Shown here piece by piece: positions 8,593-17,173 of a stretch of 37,170 nt of DNA (positions are counted from its first letter, which is position 1; every line of letters starts with the position of its first letter). The notes beneath the pieces were generated by a model, which worked only from the letters and a program-made list of their open reading frames with translations, searched no databases and was not told the origin of the DNA. The DNA comes from Candidatus Borkfalkia faecipullorum. GTDB lineage: Bacteria > Bacillota > Clostridia > Christensenellales > Borkfalkiaceae. Location: NCBI GenBank assembly GCA_019114245.1, contig DXFX01000082.1, positions 1-37,170 on the forward strand. The letters run 5' to 3'. The position numbers were made by a program, and so were the translations under genes.

Positions 8593-9104
8593 AGTAGCAA
8601 GGGGAAAATTTGTTTTCTCCTTCCTTTTTTGTTTGCTTGGAAAATATTTCCTGAAAAGGAAAAATTGTTAAGAAATTTATCAGGTTAAAAGTTAGTAGGA
8701 AAAGGAAAAGAAAACTCATAAAAAAGTCAATATATGAAATAAACTGTGCGTTGATTGATAAGAAAAAGGGAAAAAGAACGCTTATAATGGTTTTGTAAGA
8801 TGGCAGAACAGTTTTTGTCTGTATGTCTGCAAGGCTATGAAGCAGGAACAAAAAACGGATCCGTTTTTTGTTGGTTACCACCAACAAAAAACGGATCCGT
8901 TTTTTGTTGGTTACCACCAACAAAAACACCTGTTATCAGCCTTTTGCGGCGCGGCAAACGGGTAGCATGGAGTGAGAAAGTATGCAGGGGAATCCCGGCA
9001 GACTTGCAGACAGGAAAAGGAGTTCTGGCTTCAATGGTTCGGGGGAAGAAAAGGCCGCAGGGAAAACGGCCAGCTCTTTTGTCCGAACGGAAAAGGAGGG
9101 TAAA
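8593..9104 (+). other. Long A+T-rich leader without a convincing gene
   Basis: The stretch to about 8800 is markedly A+T-rich compared with everything around it. It contains purine-rich runs and a small hairpin (GGAAA-ATA-TTTCC near 8640). A TATAAT lies at 8783-8788. The tandem palindromic repeat occupies 8849-8926, and normal base composition resumes after it. A GGCCG/CGGCC hairpin lies just upstream of the ribosome binding site (AAAAGGAGGG, 9091-9100). I could not match a known riboswitch. An open frame at 8800-9108 begins with ATG, has no ribosome binding site, and ends overlapping the lipoprotein ATG (ATGA); it is discussed as a finding, not called as a gene. Confidence 0.6.
8849..8926 (+). 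repeat. Tandem 36-bp palindromic repeat (two copies plus part of a third)
   Basis: A 36-bp unit (8849-8884) is repeated without change at 8885-8920, and the first few bases recur at 8921-8926. Each unit contains a perfect palindrome centred on ACGGATCCGT with A6/T6 flanks, followed by a second inverted repeat GTTGGT-TACC-ACCAAC. Because the units abut, 8849-8875 and 8880-8906 form a perfect 27-bp stem with a 4-nt TACC loop, and an alternative shifted hairpin uses the second unit. In RNA each A6-stem-U6 element also resembles a bidirectional terminator. It lies in the leader of the glycan locus, so a transcription-attenuation or protein-binding role is plausible. Confidence 0.9.
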
Positions 9105-12100
9105 ATGAAAAAAATTTTGGCGGTTCTGGCAGTCTCCTGCACGGTGATGCTGTTTGCGGCTTGTCAGGACAAAACCTATGATGTCACGTTCATGGTGGAC
9201 GGCGCCCAATACGGCGAAACGCTGACCGTGAAAGAGGGCGAAACGGTCACGCTTCCCGCGGCTCCCCAAAAAGAGGGATACCGCTTTATCGACTGGTACG
9301 AGGCCGATGTAGAGGAAGCGTTTGACGATGCAGCGGCGGTCAGCCGCGATTACACTCTTTCCGCAAAGTTTGAGGAAAATGTTTACACGCTGTCTTTCGA
9401 CGGCGGCGATGCGGAAGGGGAAATGTCCTCTGTGGAACTTACTTATACGCAGGAATATACCCTTCCTGCCTGCACTTACGAGTGGACAGACCACGCGTTT
9501 GTCGGCTGGGCCTTGGAAGCGGACGGCGAAATGACCTATGCGGACGGCGCCAAAGTCAGCAAACTGACGGCGGAGCACGAGGCGGAAGTTACGCTGTACG
9601 CCGTGTGGAGCGAGCAGTATTACACCGTATCCTTCGACGGCGGCGACGGATTGGGTTCGATGCAGTCCGTCAAGGTCCCGATGAGCGGAAAAGTCTCTCT
9701 TCCCGCAAACGCCTTTGTAAAAGAGGGCTGGCATTTTGCGGGCTGGGCGACGCAGGAAAACGGCGAAGCCGTCTATACGGACGGTGCCGAAATTTCCGCC
9801 CTTACGCAGACCGTGGGCGGCAGCGTGACGCTGTACGCCGTATGGGAAGAAGATTATTACCTTGTCCGCTACAATGCCAACGGCGGGGAAGGCACGATGG
9901 CGGAGCAGAAGGTCAAACTCAGCGAGACGGCTGCGCTTACCGCCAACGCATTCACCAAAGAAGGCTATACCTTTGTCGGCTGGGCAACGTCTGCGGACGG
10001 GGAAGCCGTCTATGACGACGCGGAACAGGTCACAGCTCTCGCATCGCAGAACGGCGCCGTTATCGAGCTGTATGCCGTGTGGCGCGGCGCTCCCGAAACG
10101 TACACCGTTGTGACAAAAATCCAACAGGCGGACGGCAGTTTTACCGAGACCAGCGAGCAGAAAGACAGCTATTTCGGCGAGACGGTTTCTGCAACGGCGG
10201 AGGAAAAGACGGGTTACGAATCTCAGATCCTCAACAACAACGCCGTCCTGGACGGCGGAAACGATACGGTCATCACCATCGAGTACACACTCAAAGAGTA
10301 CACGGTGACGGTGACGGGCGTGTACGGGACCAAGAAGTTTGAAGCGGCAAAGCAGACGTTTACCTATCTCACGGAAACGTTTGCGGCAGACGTTTCAAAA
10401 ATCGTCGAGGTGGACGGCGCTGCGTACAAGTTTGTCTCTTCCGAGGACAGCCTGACCGTTGAAAAGAACACGGCGGAAAACATTTTCATCGAAGCGAAAT
10501 ACGCCATCGGCGTTTCCACGGCGGAAGAGTTTGCCGACGTGTACAACAACAAGCACACGCTGGATCTGTTCCTGGAAAACGACATCGACTTTACCGAATA
10601 TTTCAAGACGCATTCCTTCTCGGGCGATACGCCGTATTTCTTCTGCAACTGGAACGATTTTACGGGTACGCTGGACGGAAACGGGCATAGCCTGACGGGA
10701 CTGACCCGCGGCATCAACGGCGACGGGACCTATACATACAACAGGCATTACGGCTTCTTCGGCGGCATGGCGGGCACCTTCAAAAACGTGTATATCCAGA
10801 TGGAACTCGCCGTCAATGCGGGCGAAGGGGGCGGATTCACCAACGGCGCCATCATTCAGACGCTGAAAGGAACGCTGGAAAACTGCATTTTTGACGTCAC
10901 GCTCCATTACTACATCGATTGGGGCGCATGGGATTGCGGGTTGTTCGATTCCGTAGAGAATACCGCCGTCGTGCGCGACTGCGTGTTTATCGTCAACAAT
11001 CATACGCCCGGAGCGCTGTTTGCGCGCAATCAGGCGGACTTCACGGTCGAAAACGTGGCGTTTATAGGAAATTATAACATTGAAGCGGAAAATCTTCTGC
11101 GCGGAACGTCGGACGGAAAGCCGCATACCAAGATGAAAGATCTGTACGTGTTCACCTCTATGGAACAGGCTGTGCAGGGCGTCGGATACGCTCTGAAAGC
11201 GGATTACGCTCAGGGCAGCGTGGTCTGCAACAGAAGTATCTGGGAGGACAACACCTCCAAACTTTCCGAGCTGTTTGCAGGGATGAACGATGTTTTTGAC
11301 GCGTCCTACACGGTCGTCACAAAGACGGAAACTTCGGAAGGCGTGTTTGAAGAGAGCAGCCGCATCGAAGAGGGCGCGCTGTTCACGATGGCAGCCGTTA
11401 CGGCGGAAGAGAAAGAGGGCTTTGTCTGCACGGTCTCGGGGGACAACGTTCTCATCGACGGAAACAGGCAGATCACCGTTACCGTTCAGTATTCTTATCC
11501 CCGCTATACGGCAACGCTGACGGGCGTCAGCGGAAACGGCGAATTCGAGATCGAAAGTAAAGTCTTTATGGAAAAGACCGAGGGCTTTACGATGCAATTC
11601 CCCGAAGAAGTGACGGTAAACGGCGTAACGTATCTCCTCGTCTCCGTCACCGATCAGCCCGAAGTTCCCGCAAACGCCGCGCAGAATATGCAGTTCAGGG
11701 CGGAATATAAAGTGGAAGTTTCCACGGCGGAAGAGCTTGTCAACGCGATGAAAAACGCACCGCAGGCAAACATCGTCCTGGTCAACGACGTCGACCTGTC
11801 CGATTACCTCGCCGCAAATCCCTGGAACAGCAGGGACACTTCCGAAAACGGCGCATTCTTCAACGTTCCCTTCTCCGGCGTTCTGGACGGACAGGGATAT
11901 TCCGTGACCAACCTCATCTCCACGGCAGGGCTGGTCGACCGCTACCTGAATACGGTATTTCGTGAGATCTCCGAAAAGGGTATCGTGAAAAACCTGCACA
12001 TCCAGGCGTACCTCGGCCTGTCGGCGGGCGGGGAAGGCGCAAGGATGGGCTTGTTCATCGGCAACCTCTACGGAACGGTGGAAAACTGCTTCTTTGAGAT

Positions 12101-13400
12101 CCATGCGGAATACAACGTAGACTGGTATATGTACGGCGCGGCTCCCATTTACAACCTGGGCGAAAAGGCCGCCGTGCGCAACACGGTGTTCTACATTCCC
12201 AACACGAACGGCCTGCGCATGATCTGCTCCACGGGATGGGGACAGGCGTTTGAAGGGTACGGCGTGTTTGACAAAGTTGCGTTTGTGTACGGAAATTCGG
12301 ACGTCAACAACTCTCTGCCTACGCTGTACAATCCGAACATCACCAACATTTATATCATCAGGGCGGACAAATCCGCAGGCGAATTCAACGATGCAAAGGC
12401 GCTCAATTCCGAAAGCTACAAGGCGGCGGAAACGGGCGACAAGAACAGCAAGGCTTATTGGGACGCCACGAGCTTCGAGGCGATCACGGCCGCAATGGAC
12501 GGCTTCACCTTCACGGCGAACAAGCTGATGTTCGGTGAAAAAGTCATTGCCGACTACGACGGGGTGAATGAGGTCTCCAACGCGTACGATTTCGTCACTT
12601 CCGTGCGCAATCATCCCGCAGGTTCCTTCAAGCTGACGCAGGACATCGACATGAACGATTATCTGCAGGCGTATCCCTGGAACTGGACGGACGTGAGGGC
12701 GTTCTTCGATGCTTCTTTCTCGGGCACGCTGGACGGGCAGGGACATTCCGTGCTGAACTTCACTTCCACCGCGGGGCTCATCAACCGTTGGGAAAATGCC
12801 GTGTTCCGCGAGATCACGGAAGAAGGCGTCATCAAAAACGTGCATCTGCAGGTTTCCCTCGGCGTGACCGCGTTTGAAGGACAGGACAGGGCCATCCTTT
12901 TCGGGAATATGTACGGCACGATCGAGAATTGTTTCTTTGAGATCGACGTGCAGACAGACAGCTCGTGGGGGATGTACGGTGCGTCCGTGTTCTATCGCCT
13001 TGCGGAAACGTCCTCTGTGAAAAATACGGTGTTCTACATTCCCAATTCGTCGGATTTCCGCCTCATGTGCGCCAATACGGGCACGGATGCGCTGGGAACG
13101 TTTGAAAACGTGACGTATGTCTGCGGCGGATTCAATATGCCCGGATTGCTTCCCAACCAGGTCAACCCGAATATTTCGGGGATCAACCTGATCAAGGTGG
13201 ATGAAACGGCGGGAACGTTCAGCGAAGTCAAGACGCTGAAAGCGGATTATGCGACGGGCAGCACCGCAAACGACGCTTCCCTGTGGGAAGACAGCACGTT
13301 CGACGCGGTCAATGCTGCGATGAGCGGGTTCACGTTCAGTGCAGATAAGATCCTGTTCGGCGAAACTGTCATCCGCGATTATTCTGCCGCGCAGGCATAA
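9105..13400 (+). CDS. Large modular surface lipoprotein: InlB repeats and beta-helix modules
   Basis: This 1431-aa exported lipoprotein has a signal peptide and lipobox (FAAC, Cys20). Residues about 25-325 hold four InlB B-repeat/Listeria-Bacteroides-type units, for example YTVSFDGGDGLGSMQSV ending in GSVTLYAVW. A MucBP-like beta segment (about 331-466) leads into a beta-helix-like module (about 470-657; GTLDGNGHSLTGLTRGINGD, HYGFFGGMAG, GTLENCIFDVTLHY). A second MucBP-like segment (about 735-870) follows, then two modules of a related type (about 871-1150 and 1155-1431; STAGLI..R, YGT.ENCFFEI, NTVFYIPN). The modules resemble GLUG/pectate-lyase-like right-handed helices, but I see no catalytic residues. 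It probably binds polysaccharide or protein at the cell surface. ATG 9105 follows a strong AGGAGG. It is the first gene of the transport operon. Confidence 0.82.
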   Translation: MKKILAVLAVSCTVMLFAACQDKTYDVTFMVDGAQYGETLTVKEGETVTLPAAPQKEGYRFIDWYEADVEEAFDDAAAVSRDYTLSAKFEENVYTLSFDGGDAEGEMSSVELTYTQEYTLPACTYEWTDHAFVGWALEADGEMTYADGAKVSKLTAEHEAEVTLYAVWSEQYYTVSFDGGDGLGSMQSVKVPMSGKVSLPANAFVKEGWHFAGWATQENGEAVYTDGAEISALTQTVGGSVTLYAVWEEDYYLVRYNANGGEGTMAEQKVKLSETAALTANAFTKEGYTFVGWATSADGEAVYDDAEQVTALASQNGAVIELYAVWRGAPETYTVVTKIQQADGSFTETSEQKDSYFGETVSATAEEKTGYESQILNNNAVLDGGNDTVITIEYTLKEYTVTVTGVYGTKKFEAAKQTFTYLTETFAADVSKIVEVDGAAYKFVSSEDSLTVEKNTAENIFIEAKYAIGVSTAEEFADVYNNKHTLDLFLENDIDFTEYFKTHSFSGDTPYFFCNWNDFTGTLDGNGHSLTGLTRGINGDGTYTYNRHYGFFGGMAGTFKNVYIQMELAVNAGEGGGFTNGAIIQTLKGTLENCIFDVTLHYYIDWGAWDCGLFDSVENTAVVRDCVFIVNNHTPGALFARNQADFTVENVAFIGNYNIEAENLLRGTSDGKPHTKMKDLYVFTSMEQAVQGVGYALKADYAQGSVVCNRSIWEDNTSKLSELFAGMNDVFDASYTVVTKTETSEGVFEESSRIEEGALFTMAAVTAEEKEGFVCTVSGDNVLIDGNRQITVTVQYSYPRYTATLTGVSGNGEFEIESKVFMEKTEGFTMQFPEEVTVNGVTYLLVSVTDQPEVPANAAQNMQFRAEYKVEVSTAEELVNAMKNAPQANIVLVNDVDLSDYLAANPWNSRDTSENGAFFNVPFSGVLDGQGYSVTNLISTAGLVDRYLNTVFREISEKGIVKNLHIQAYLGLSAGGEGARMGLFIGNLYGTVENCFFEIHAEYNVDWYMYGAAPIYNLGEKAAVRNTVFYIPNTNGLRMICSTGWGQAFEGYGVFDKVAFVYGNSDVNNSLPTLYNPNITNIYIIRADKSAGEFNDAKALNSESYKAAETGDKNSKAYWDATSFEAITAAMDGFTFTANKLMFGEKVIADYDGVNEVSNAYDFVTSVRNHPAGSFKLTQDIDMNDYLQAYPWNWTDVRAFFDASFSGTLDGQGHSVLNFTSTAGLINRWENAVFREITEEGVIKNVHLQVSLGVTAFEGQDRAILFGNMYGTIENCFFEIDVQTDSSWGMYGASVFYRLAETSSVKNTVFYIPNSSDFRLMCANTGTDALGTFENVTYVCGGFNMPGLLPNQVNPNISGINLIKVDETAGTFSEVKTLKADYATGSTANDASLWEDSTFDAVNAAMSGFTFSADKILFGETVIRDYSAAQA

Positions 13401-13410
13401 AAGTAAAGAT

Positions 13411-13443
13411 CGCCGCCGCAGCGCTCTGCGCATTGCGGCGGCG
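13411..13443 (+). other. Intercistronic stem-loop before the binding-protein gene
   Basis: A perfect 10-bp G+C stem, CGCCGCCGCA (13411-13420)/TGCGGCGGCG (13434-13443), with a 13-nt loop has no U-tract after it, so it is not an ordinary terminator. Just downstream lies a short inverted repeat, TGCAAA-TC-TTTGCA (13457-13470), directly before the GAGG ribosome binding site (13476-13479). A role in mRNA processing or stability is inferred. Confidence 0.7.
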
Positions 13444-13484
13444 GATAGGATAATACTGCAAATCTTTGCAAAGACGAGGTTTTT

Positions 13485-15146
13485 ATGAAAAAAACATTGT
13501 GCATCCTTTTAACTCTTGTATTGCTGGCCGTCACCTGCGCCTGCAAACCGCCCAGGATCAACGAAAATGTTGCCGATCCGAATAAAACGCCGCTCTATGT
13601 TGCCATCGGCGACAACGGCGTCGGCACGGAATTTTTGTACAATCTGGAAAAGGCGTACGAAGCGTATAATCCCGAAGTGGACGTCGTCATCAACCAGCGT
13701 GACTCCGAGCTTTCCAACGGCCTCGAGTATATCAAGACCGCCACGGAGGACATCATTTATGTCAACAGCGAGTTCACCTTCACGCAGTATGGAAACTATG
13801 TGCTCGACCTCACGGATATGACCGCTTCCAAGGCGTACGACGAAAACGGCGCCTATGTCGGCATGGGCAACGGCACAAAGTCCCTGCAGGACAAAATGAT
13901 GTACTACGAAAACGGATTCAACCTCGTCAACCAAGGGACGAAAGAAGATCCCGGATTCCTCGGCCTGCCCTGGTTCAGCGCCATTTACGGGCTGTGGTAC
14001 GACATGGATCTGTTCGACACGGAAAACCTGTACGATCTTCCCGAATACACGGGCTTTGACGGCGTGGCAAACACGGGCGACGAGTATTTCGGGCCGGACG
14101 GAAAGGAAGGAACGTACGACGACGGACTTACCGCAACCTGGGAGGACATGAAAGCTCTCCTGCAGGTGATGAAGGAAAAGGGGATCGTACCCTTTACTTT
14201 TTCGGGAATGCACTCCTGGATGCGCAATTTCTGGCTGGACGTCATCCTCATGAACTATGAGGGCATGAGCGATTATACTCTCTGCTATACGTTCGACGGC
14301 ACCGATTCCGATTTCGGCGAGATCAACGCGGACAACGGGTATCTTCTCAAACAGCAGGAGGGCAAAAAGGCGACGCTGATGGTGGCGGAAAAGATCGCCA
14401 AAGACAAACTGTACAGCACGCCTTCCCTCTATACGACGCAGACGCACCTGCAGGCGCAGATCGATTTTCTGAGAAGTACGACGACGGACAGCCCCGGGGC
14501 TTTTCTCATCGACGGCAGCTGGTGGGAATATGAAGCGAACGACGAGTTTGAGAGAATGGAAAATATCAGCAAAGAATTTGCCCGCGGCACCCGCAGGTTC
14601 GGATATTTCCCCATTCCCCGCTTTGTCGGAACGGAAGGGTTGAAAGACCAGATCAATACCCAGCAGTATATCAACAGCATTTCCAACTTCATGATCGCCG
14701 CCAACGCGAAGACGAAGGTCAAGGACGTCGTGGAAGACTTCCTTCTGTTCTCCCATTCGGAAGAGAATCTCATCAATTTCACCAAGACGACCAACCTGTT
14801 CTGCCTGTACGAGTACGACATGAGCAAAGATCTCGACAGCCTCACGCCGCTGGCGCAGAGCGTGTACGATCTGATGCGGGATGAAAACGTTGTCATTTAT
14901 TTCTCGGGGAAGGACGCCCTGACGATGAACGGTTACACCGCGACGCAGGCGCAGAACTGCCTGCGCGCGAAGAACAACACCTTCTTTGAAAACTGGGATT
15001 TCCTCACCAAAGTAGGAAACATGAACTATATGGACGCCATCCGCGATATGGCATTCGATGACGAAAATGAACTGACTGCTGCCACATGGTTTGAAGGATT
15101 GGGCGAAGCCTGCTCCAAATCGACGTGGGATACGTATTTCGGTTGA
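13485..15146 (+). CDS. ABC transporter sugar-binding lipoprotein
   Basis: This extracellular solute-binding protein (553 aa) would capture an oligosaccharide and deliver it to the two permeases encoded next. It has a lipoprotein signal with Cys20 (AVTCAC; the -2 Cys is unusual but tolerable). The body has the two-lobe binding fold of the SBP_bac_1/8 class: PLYVAIGDNGVGTEFLYNLEKAYEAYNPEVDV at the N-lobe, LGLPWFSAIYGLWYDMDLF, an acidic loop GPDGKEGTYDDGL (about 205-217) typical of this subgroup, and GAFLIDGSWWEYEA with paired Trp residues likely to stack on sugar. At 553 aa it is longer than most monosaccharide binders, as in proteins for oligosaccharides. Stem-loops flank the gene on both sides, which would suit overproduction relative to the permeases. 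Confidence 0.9.
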   Translation: MKKTLCILLTLVLLAVTCACKPPRINENVADPNKTPLYVAIGDNGVGTEFLYNLEKAYEAYNPEVDVVINQRDSELSNGLEYIKTATEDIIYVNSEFTFTQYGNYVLDLTDMTASKAYDENGAYVGMGNGTKSLQDKMMYYENGFNLVNQGTKEDPGFLGLPWFSAIYGLWYDMDLFDTENLYDLPEYTGFDGVANTGDEYFGPDGKEGTYDDGLTATWEDMKALLQVMKEKGIVPFTFSGMHSWMRNFWLDVILMNYEGMSDYTLCYTFDGTDSDFGEINADNGYLLKQQEGKKATLMVAEKIAKDKLYSTPSLYTTQTHLQAQIDFLRSTTTDSPGAFLIDGSWWEYEANDEFERMENISKEFARGTRRFGYFPIPRFVGTEGLKDQINTQQYINSISNFMIAANAKTKVKDVVEDFLLFSHSEENLINFTKTTNLFCLYEYDMSKDLDSLTPLAQSVYDLMRDENVVIYFSGKDALTMNGYTATQAQNCLRAKNNTFFENWDFLTKVGNMNYMDAIRDMAFDDENELTAATWFEGLGEACSKSTWDTYFG

Positions 15147-15154
15147 TCCGATTG

Positions 15155-15192
15155 CCGCAGGGGAAGGGGCAAAAGCGCCCCTTCCCTGGCGG
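15155..15192 (+). other. Intercistronic stem-loop after the binding-protein gene
   Basis: A 10-bp perfect core, GGGAAGGGGC (15161-15170)/GCCCCTTCCC (15177-15186), is extended by CCGC (15155-15158)/GCGG (15189-15192) around a G-U pair and one mismatch. No U-run follows, so partial attenuation or 3'-end protection of the binding-protein mRNA is more likely than full termination. Confidence 0.75.
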
Positions 15193-15225
15193 TAAAACCT
15201 GAATTATCAAAGGGGAACATTCAAC

Positions 15226-16284
15226 ATGGATGATAATGAGGAAAAGAGATCTGTAACGCAAAAGATCTTTTATCCCGTAAGCTGGCTTTTCGGGAAATGC
15301 CGAAAAGTACTCGGCGGCGCTCTTTACGATGTATCCGTGCGCATACACCAAAAGAGGGAAGAAAGGCGGGGTACAAAGCAGAAAAAGCTTTCCAGTTATA
15401 AAAAGAGCGAACTGCGTTTTTTATGGGCGATCTTCTTCTGGCCGATCGTCTGTTTTTTTGTAGGCTATGTCGCCTCCAACTTCAACTCCTTCCTGCTCGC
15501 GTTTCAGGAATACGACGTGGAGACAAACAGTTTTCACTTTATCGGCGACTTCCGCAACTTCACGCGTATTTTCAGGGAACTGAAAGTGACGCCGGGAATG
15601 TCGCTGATGGTGACAAACTCCATTATCTACTATCTGTTCACGACGGTGGTGTGCGGGGCGATCGGGTTATACGTCGCCTTCATGATCTATAAAAAAGTCC
15701 CTGCAGGCAATTTTTTTGTGGTCATTCTGTTTCTGCCCGCCATCATTTCCAACATCGTCTGGGTGCTCATCTATAAGTATTTCGTCGAGTACGGCCTGCC
15801 CCTCGTGGTAGGGGATCCCGACATGATGAGTCTCATCATGGACCCGGATACATCCTTTTTGTCCCTGCTGATGTTCGGGCTGTGGATCGGGTTCGGCGGA
15901 AACCTGCTCATCAATACGGGCGCGATGATGCGCGTTCCCAGGGATTGCCTGGAAGCGGCGAGCCTGGAAGGCTGCTCTCTCTGGAGAGAGTTCTGGACCA
16001 TCACGTTCCCCGTCATTTTCCAGACGTGGGGCGTGGGCATCATCTGCGGCGTCATCACTCTGTTTTCCGGTTCGCCGTCTACCTATTCTTTCTTCGGGGC
16101 AGACGCGCCGCTGGAAACGTACACCTTCGGCTACTATTTCTTCATGATCGTCGTCAACGGCAAGGACACCGAGCTCAACTATCCGTATGCCGCGGCGGCA
16201 GGCCTGATGTTCACGGCCGTGGTCGCACCGCTCACTTACTTTGTCAAGTGGCTGTTCAGCAAAGGCCCCAACGTGGAGGTGTGA
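15226..16284 (+). CDS. ABC sugar transporter permease (LplB/UgpA type)
   Basis: This membrane subunit (352 aa) of a binding-protein-dependent importer of the MalF/UgpA class starts with an unusually long, basic cytoplasmic extension (residues 1-65, many Lys/Arg). Six predicted transmembrane helices follow. The EAA loop that docks the ATPase is clear: EAASLEGCSLWREFWTITFP at about residues 244-263. The start ATG 15226 has AGGGG upstream. It lies between the binding protein and the second permease, with 1 nt to the latter, so the three form one transporter. No ATPase gene lies in the window; systems of this class in Firmicutes commonly share a single MsmX-like ATPase encoded elsewhere. Confidence 0.92.
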   Translation: MDDNEEKRSVTQKIFYPVSWLFGKCRKVLGGALYDVSVRIHQKREERRGTKQKKLSSYKKSELRFLWAIFFWPIVCFFVGYVASNFNSFLLAFQEYDVETNSFHFIGDFRNFTRIFRELKVTPGMSLMVTNSIIYYLFTTVVCGAIGLYVAFMIYKKVPAGNFFVVILFLPAIISNIVWVLIYKYFVEYGLPLVVGDPDMMSLIMDPDTSFLSLLMFGLWIGFGGNLLINTGAMMRVPRDCLEAASLEGCSLWREFWTITFPVIFQTWGVGIICGVITLFSGSPSTYSFFGADAPLETYTFGYYFFMIVVNGKDTELNYPYAAAAGLMFTAVVAPLTYFVKWLFSKGPNVEV

Positions 16285-16285
16285 C

Positions 16286-17170
16286 ATGGCAAAAAGGATC
16301 AGACATAAAGAGCTCATCAACCAGCACCCCATTATGAAATGGACGGGGTTTGCCATTCTTCTCATCTACGCGTTTACGCTGATCTTCAGCCTGGGATGGG
16401 CTTTGCTCAGCTCTTTGAAAGAGTTTTCAGATTTTCGGGAAAACCTGTTCGGACTTCCGAAGACGTGGATGTTTTCCAACTATGCGACGGCGTTTCAAGC
16501 CCTGTACGTGCCTGCGGACGGCAGAAATTACACCCTCATCTATCTCATCATCAACTCGGTGATGTACGCGGGGCTGTACACGGTCTTCCCCGTACTTGCC
16601 AACATTGTCGTGGCATACGCCTGCGCAAAGTACAAGTCAAAACTGTGCGAGATCGTCAAGACGGTCGTCATCCTGCGCATGGTCATCCCCATCGTGGGCG
16701 GACTGGCTTCCAGCCTCACCGTCTCCAAATTCATCGGTACATACGACAATCCGCTGCTTGCGGCAATTTTTCAGTTTTCACCGCAGGGCGCACACTTCCT
16801 CATCTTCCTGGCAACCTTCCAGGGGATCTCCAACGAGTATATGGAAGCGGCCCGCATCGACGGCGCGGGGCACGCCAAGATCATGTTCTCCATCATGCTC
16901 CCGCTTGCCCGCAACACCATCATCGCCGTGGGCATCATGGTGTTCATCGGATGCTGGAATGACTGGGAAACGGCGATGGTCTGGTTCCCGTCCTATCCTA
17001 CACTGGCATACGGCCTGTACCGTTTCCAGTTTTCTACGGGCAATTCCATTTCGGATATCACGCTCCAACTGACGGCATGTATCATTGCCATGATCCCTAT
17101 GCTGATCATCTTCATGTTCTTTAAGGATAAGCTGGTCGGCAATATCAGTATGGGAGGTTTAAAAGGTTAA
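16286..17170 (+). CDS. ABC sugar transporter permease (MalG/UgpE type)
   Basis: This is the second permease subunit (294 aa) of the sugar importer. It has a short basic N-terminus (MAKRIRHKELINQHP), six transmembrane helices, and the EAA loop EAARIDGAGHAKIMFSIMLP at about residues 190-209. ATG 16286 follows GGAGGT at 16275-16280, and the gap to the previous stop is a single base; a longer in-frame start at 16241 would overlap the first permease and has no ribosome binding site. Expression is therefore tightly linked to the first permease. A 3-bp gap follows before the large secreted protein, so that protein belongs to the same transcript. Confidence 0.92.
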   Translation: MAKRIRHKELINQHPIMKWTGFAILLIYAFTLIFSLGWALLSSLKEFSDFRENLFGLPKTWMFSNYATAFQALYVPADGRNYTLIYLIINSVMYAGLYTVFPVLANIVVAYACAKYKSKLCEIVKTVVILRMVIPIVGGLASSLTVSKFIGTYDNPLLAAIFQFSPQGAHFLIFLATFQGISNEYMEAARIDGAGHAKIMFSIMLPLARNTIIAVGIMVFIGCWNDWETAMVWFPSYPTLAYGLYRFQFSTGNSISDITLQLTACIIAMIPMLIIFMFFKDKLVGNISMGGLKG

Positions 17171-17173
17171 TTC

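Noticed and set aside
8849-8926. CRISPR array, suggested by a 36-bp repeat unit
   Set aside because: The units abut with no spacers between them, and there are no cas genes.
8849-8926. Cloning or assembly artefact, because the palindrome centre contains GGATCC
   Set aside because: The surrounding sequence is continuous and the second inverted repeat is not a known linker. It cannot be excluded without reads, so this is stated as a check rather than a conclusion.
8426-8929. Minus-strand frame beginning with a duplicated 12-residue segment (FLLVVTNKKRIR twice)
   Set aside because: The duplication is just the 36-bp palindromic repeat read on the other strand. The frame runs through the leader, promoter and terminator and has no ribosome binding site.
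10395-13433. A 1012-codon minus-strand open frame opposite the first lipoprotein
   Set aside because: Same explanation: codon bias of the sense gene. No recognisable domain. Similar shadows at 23136-25430, 26876-28540 and 29812-32082 (minus) and 31965-33728 (plus) were also rejected.
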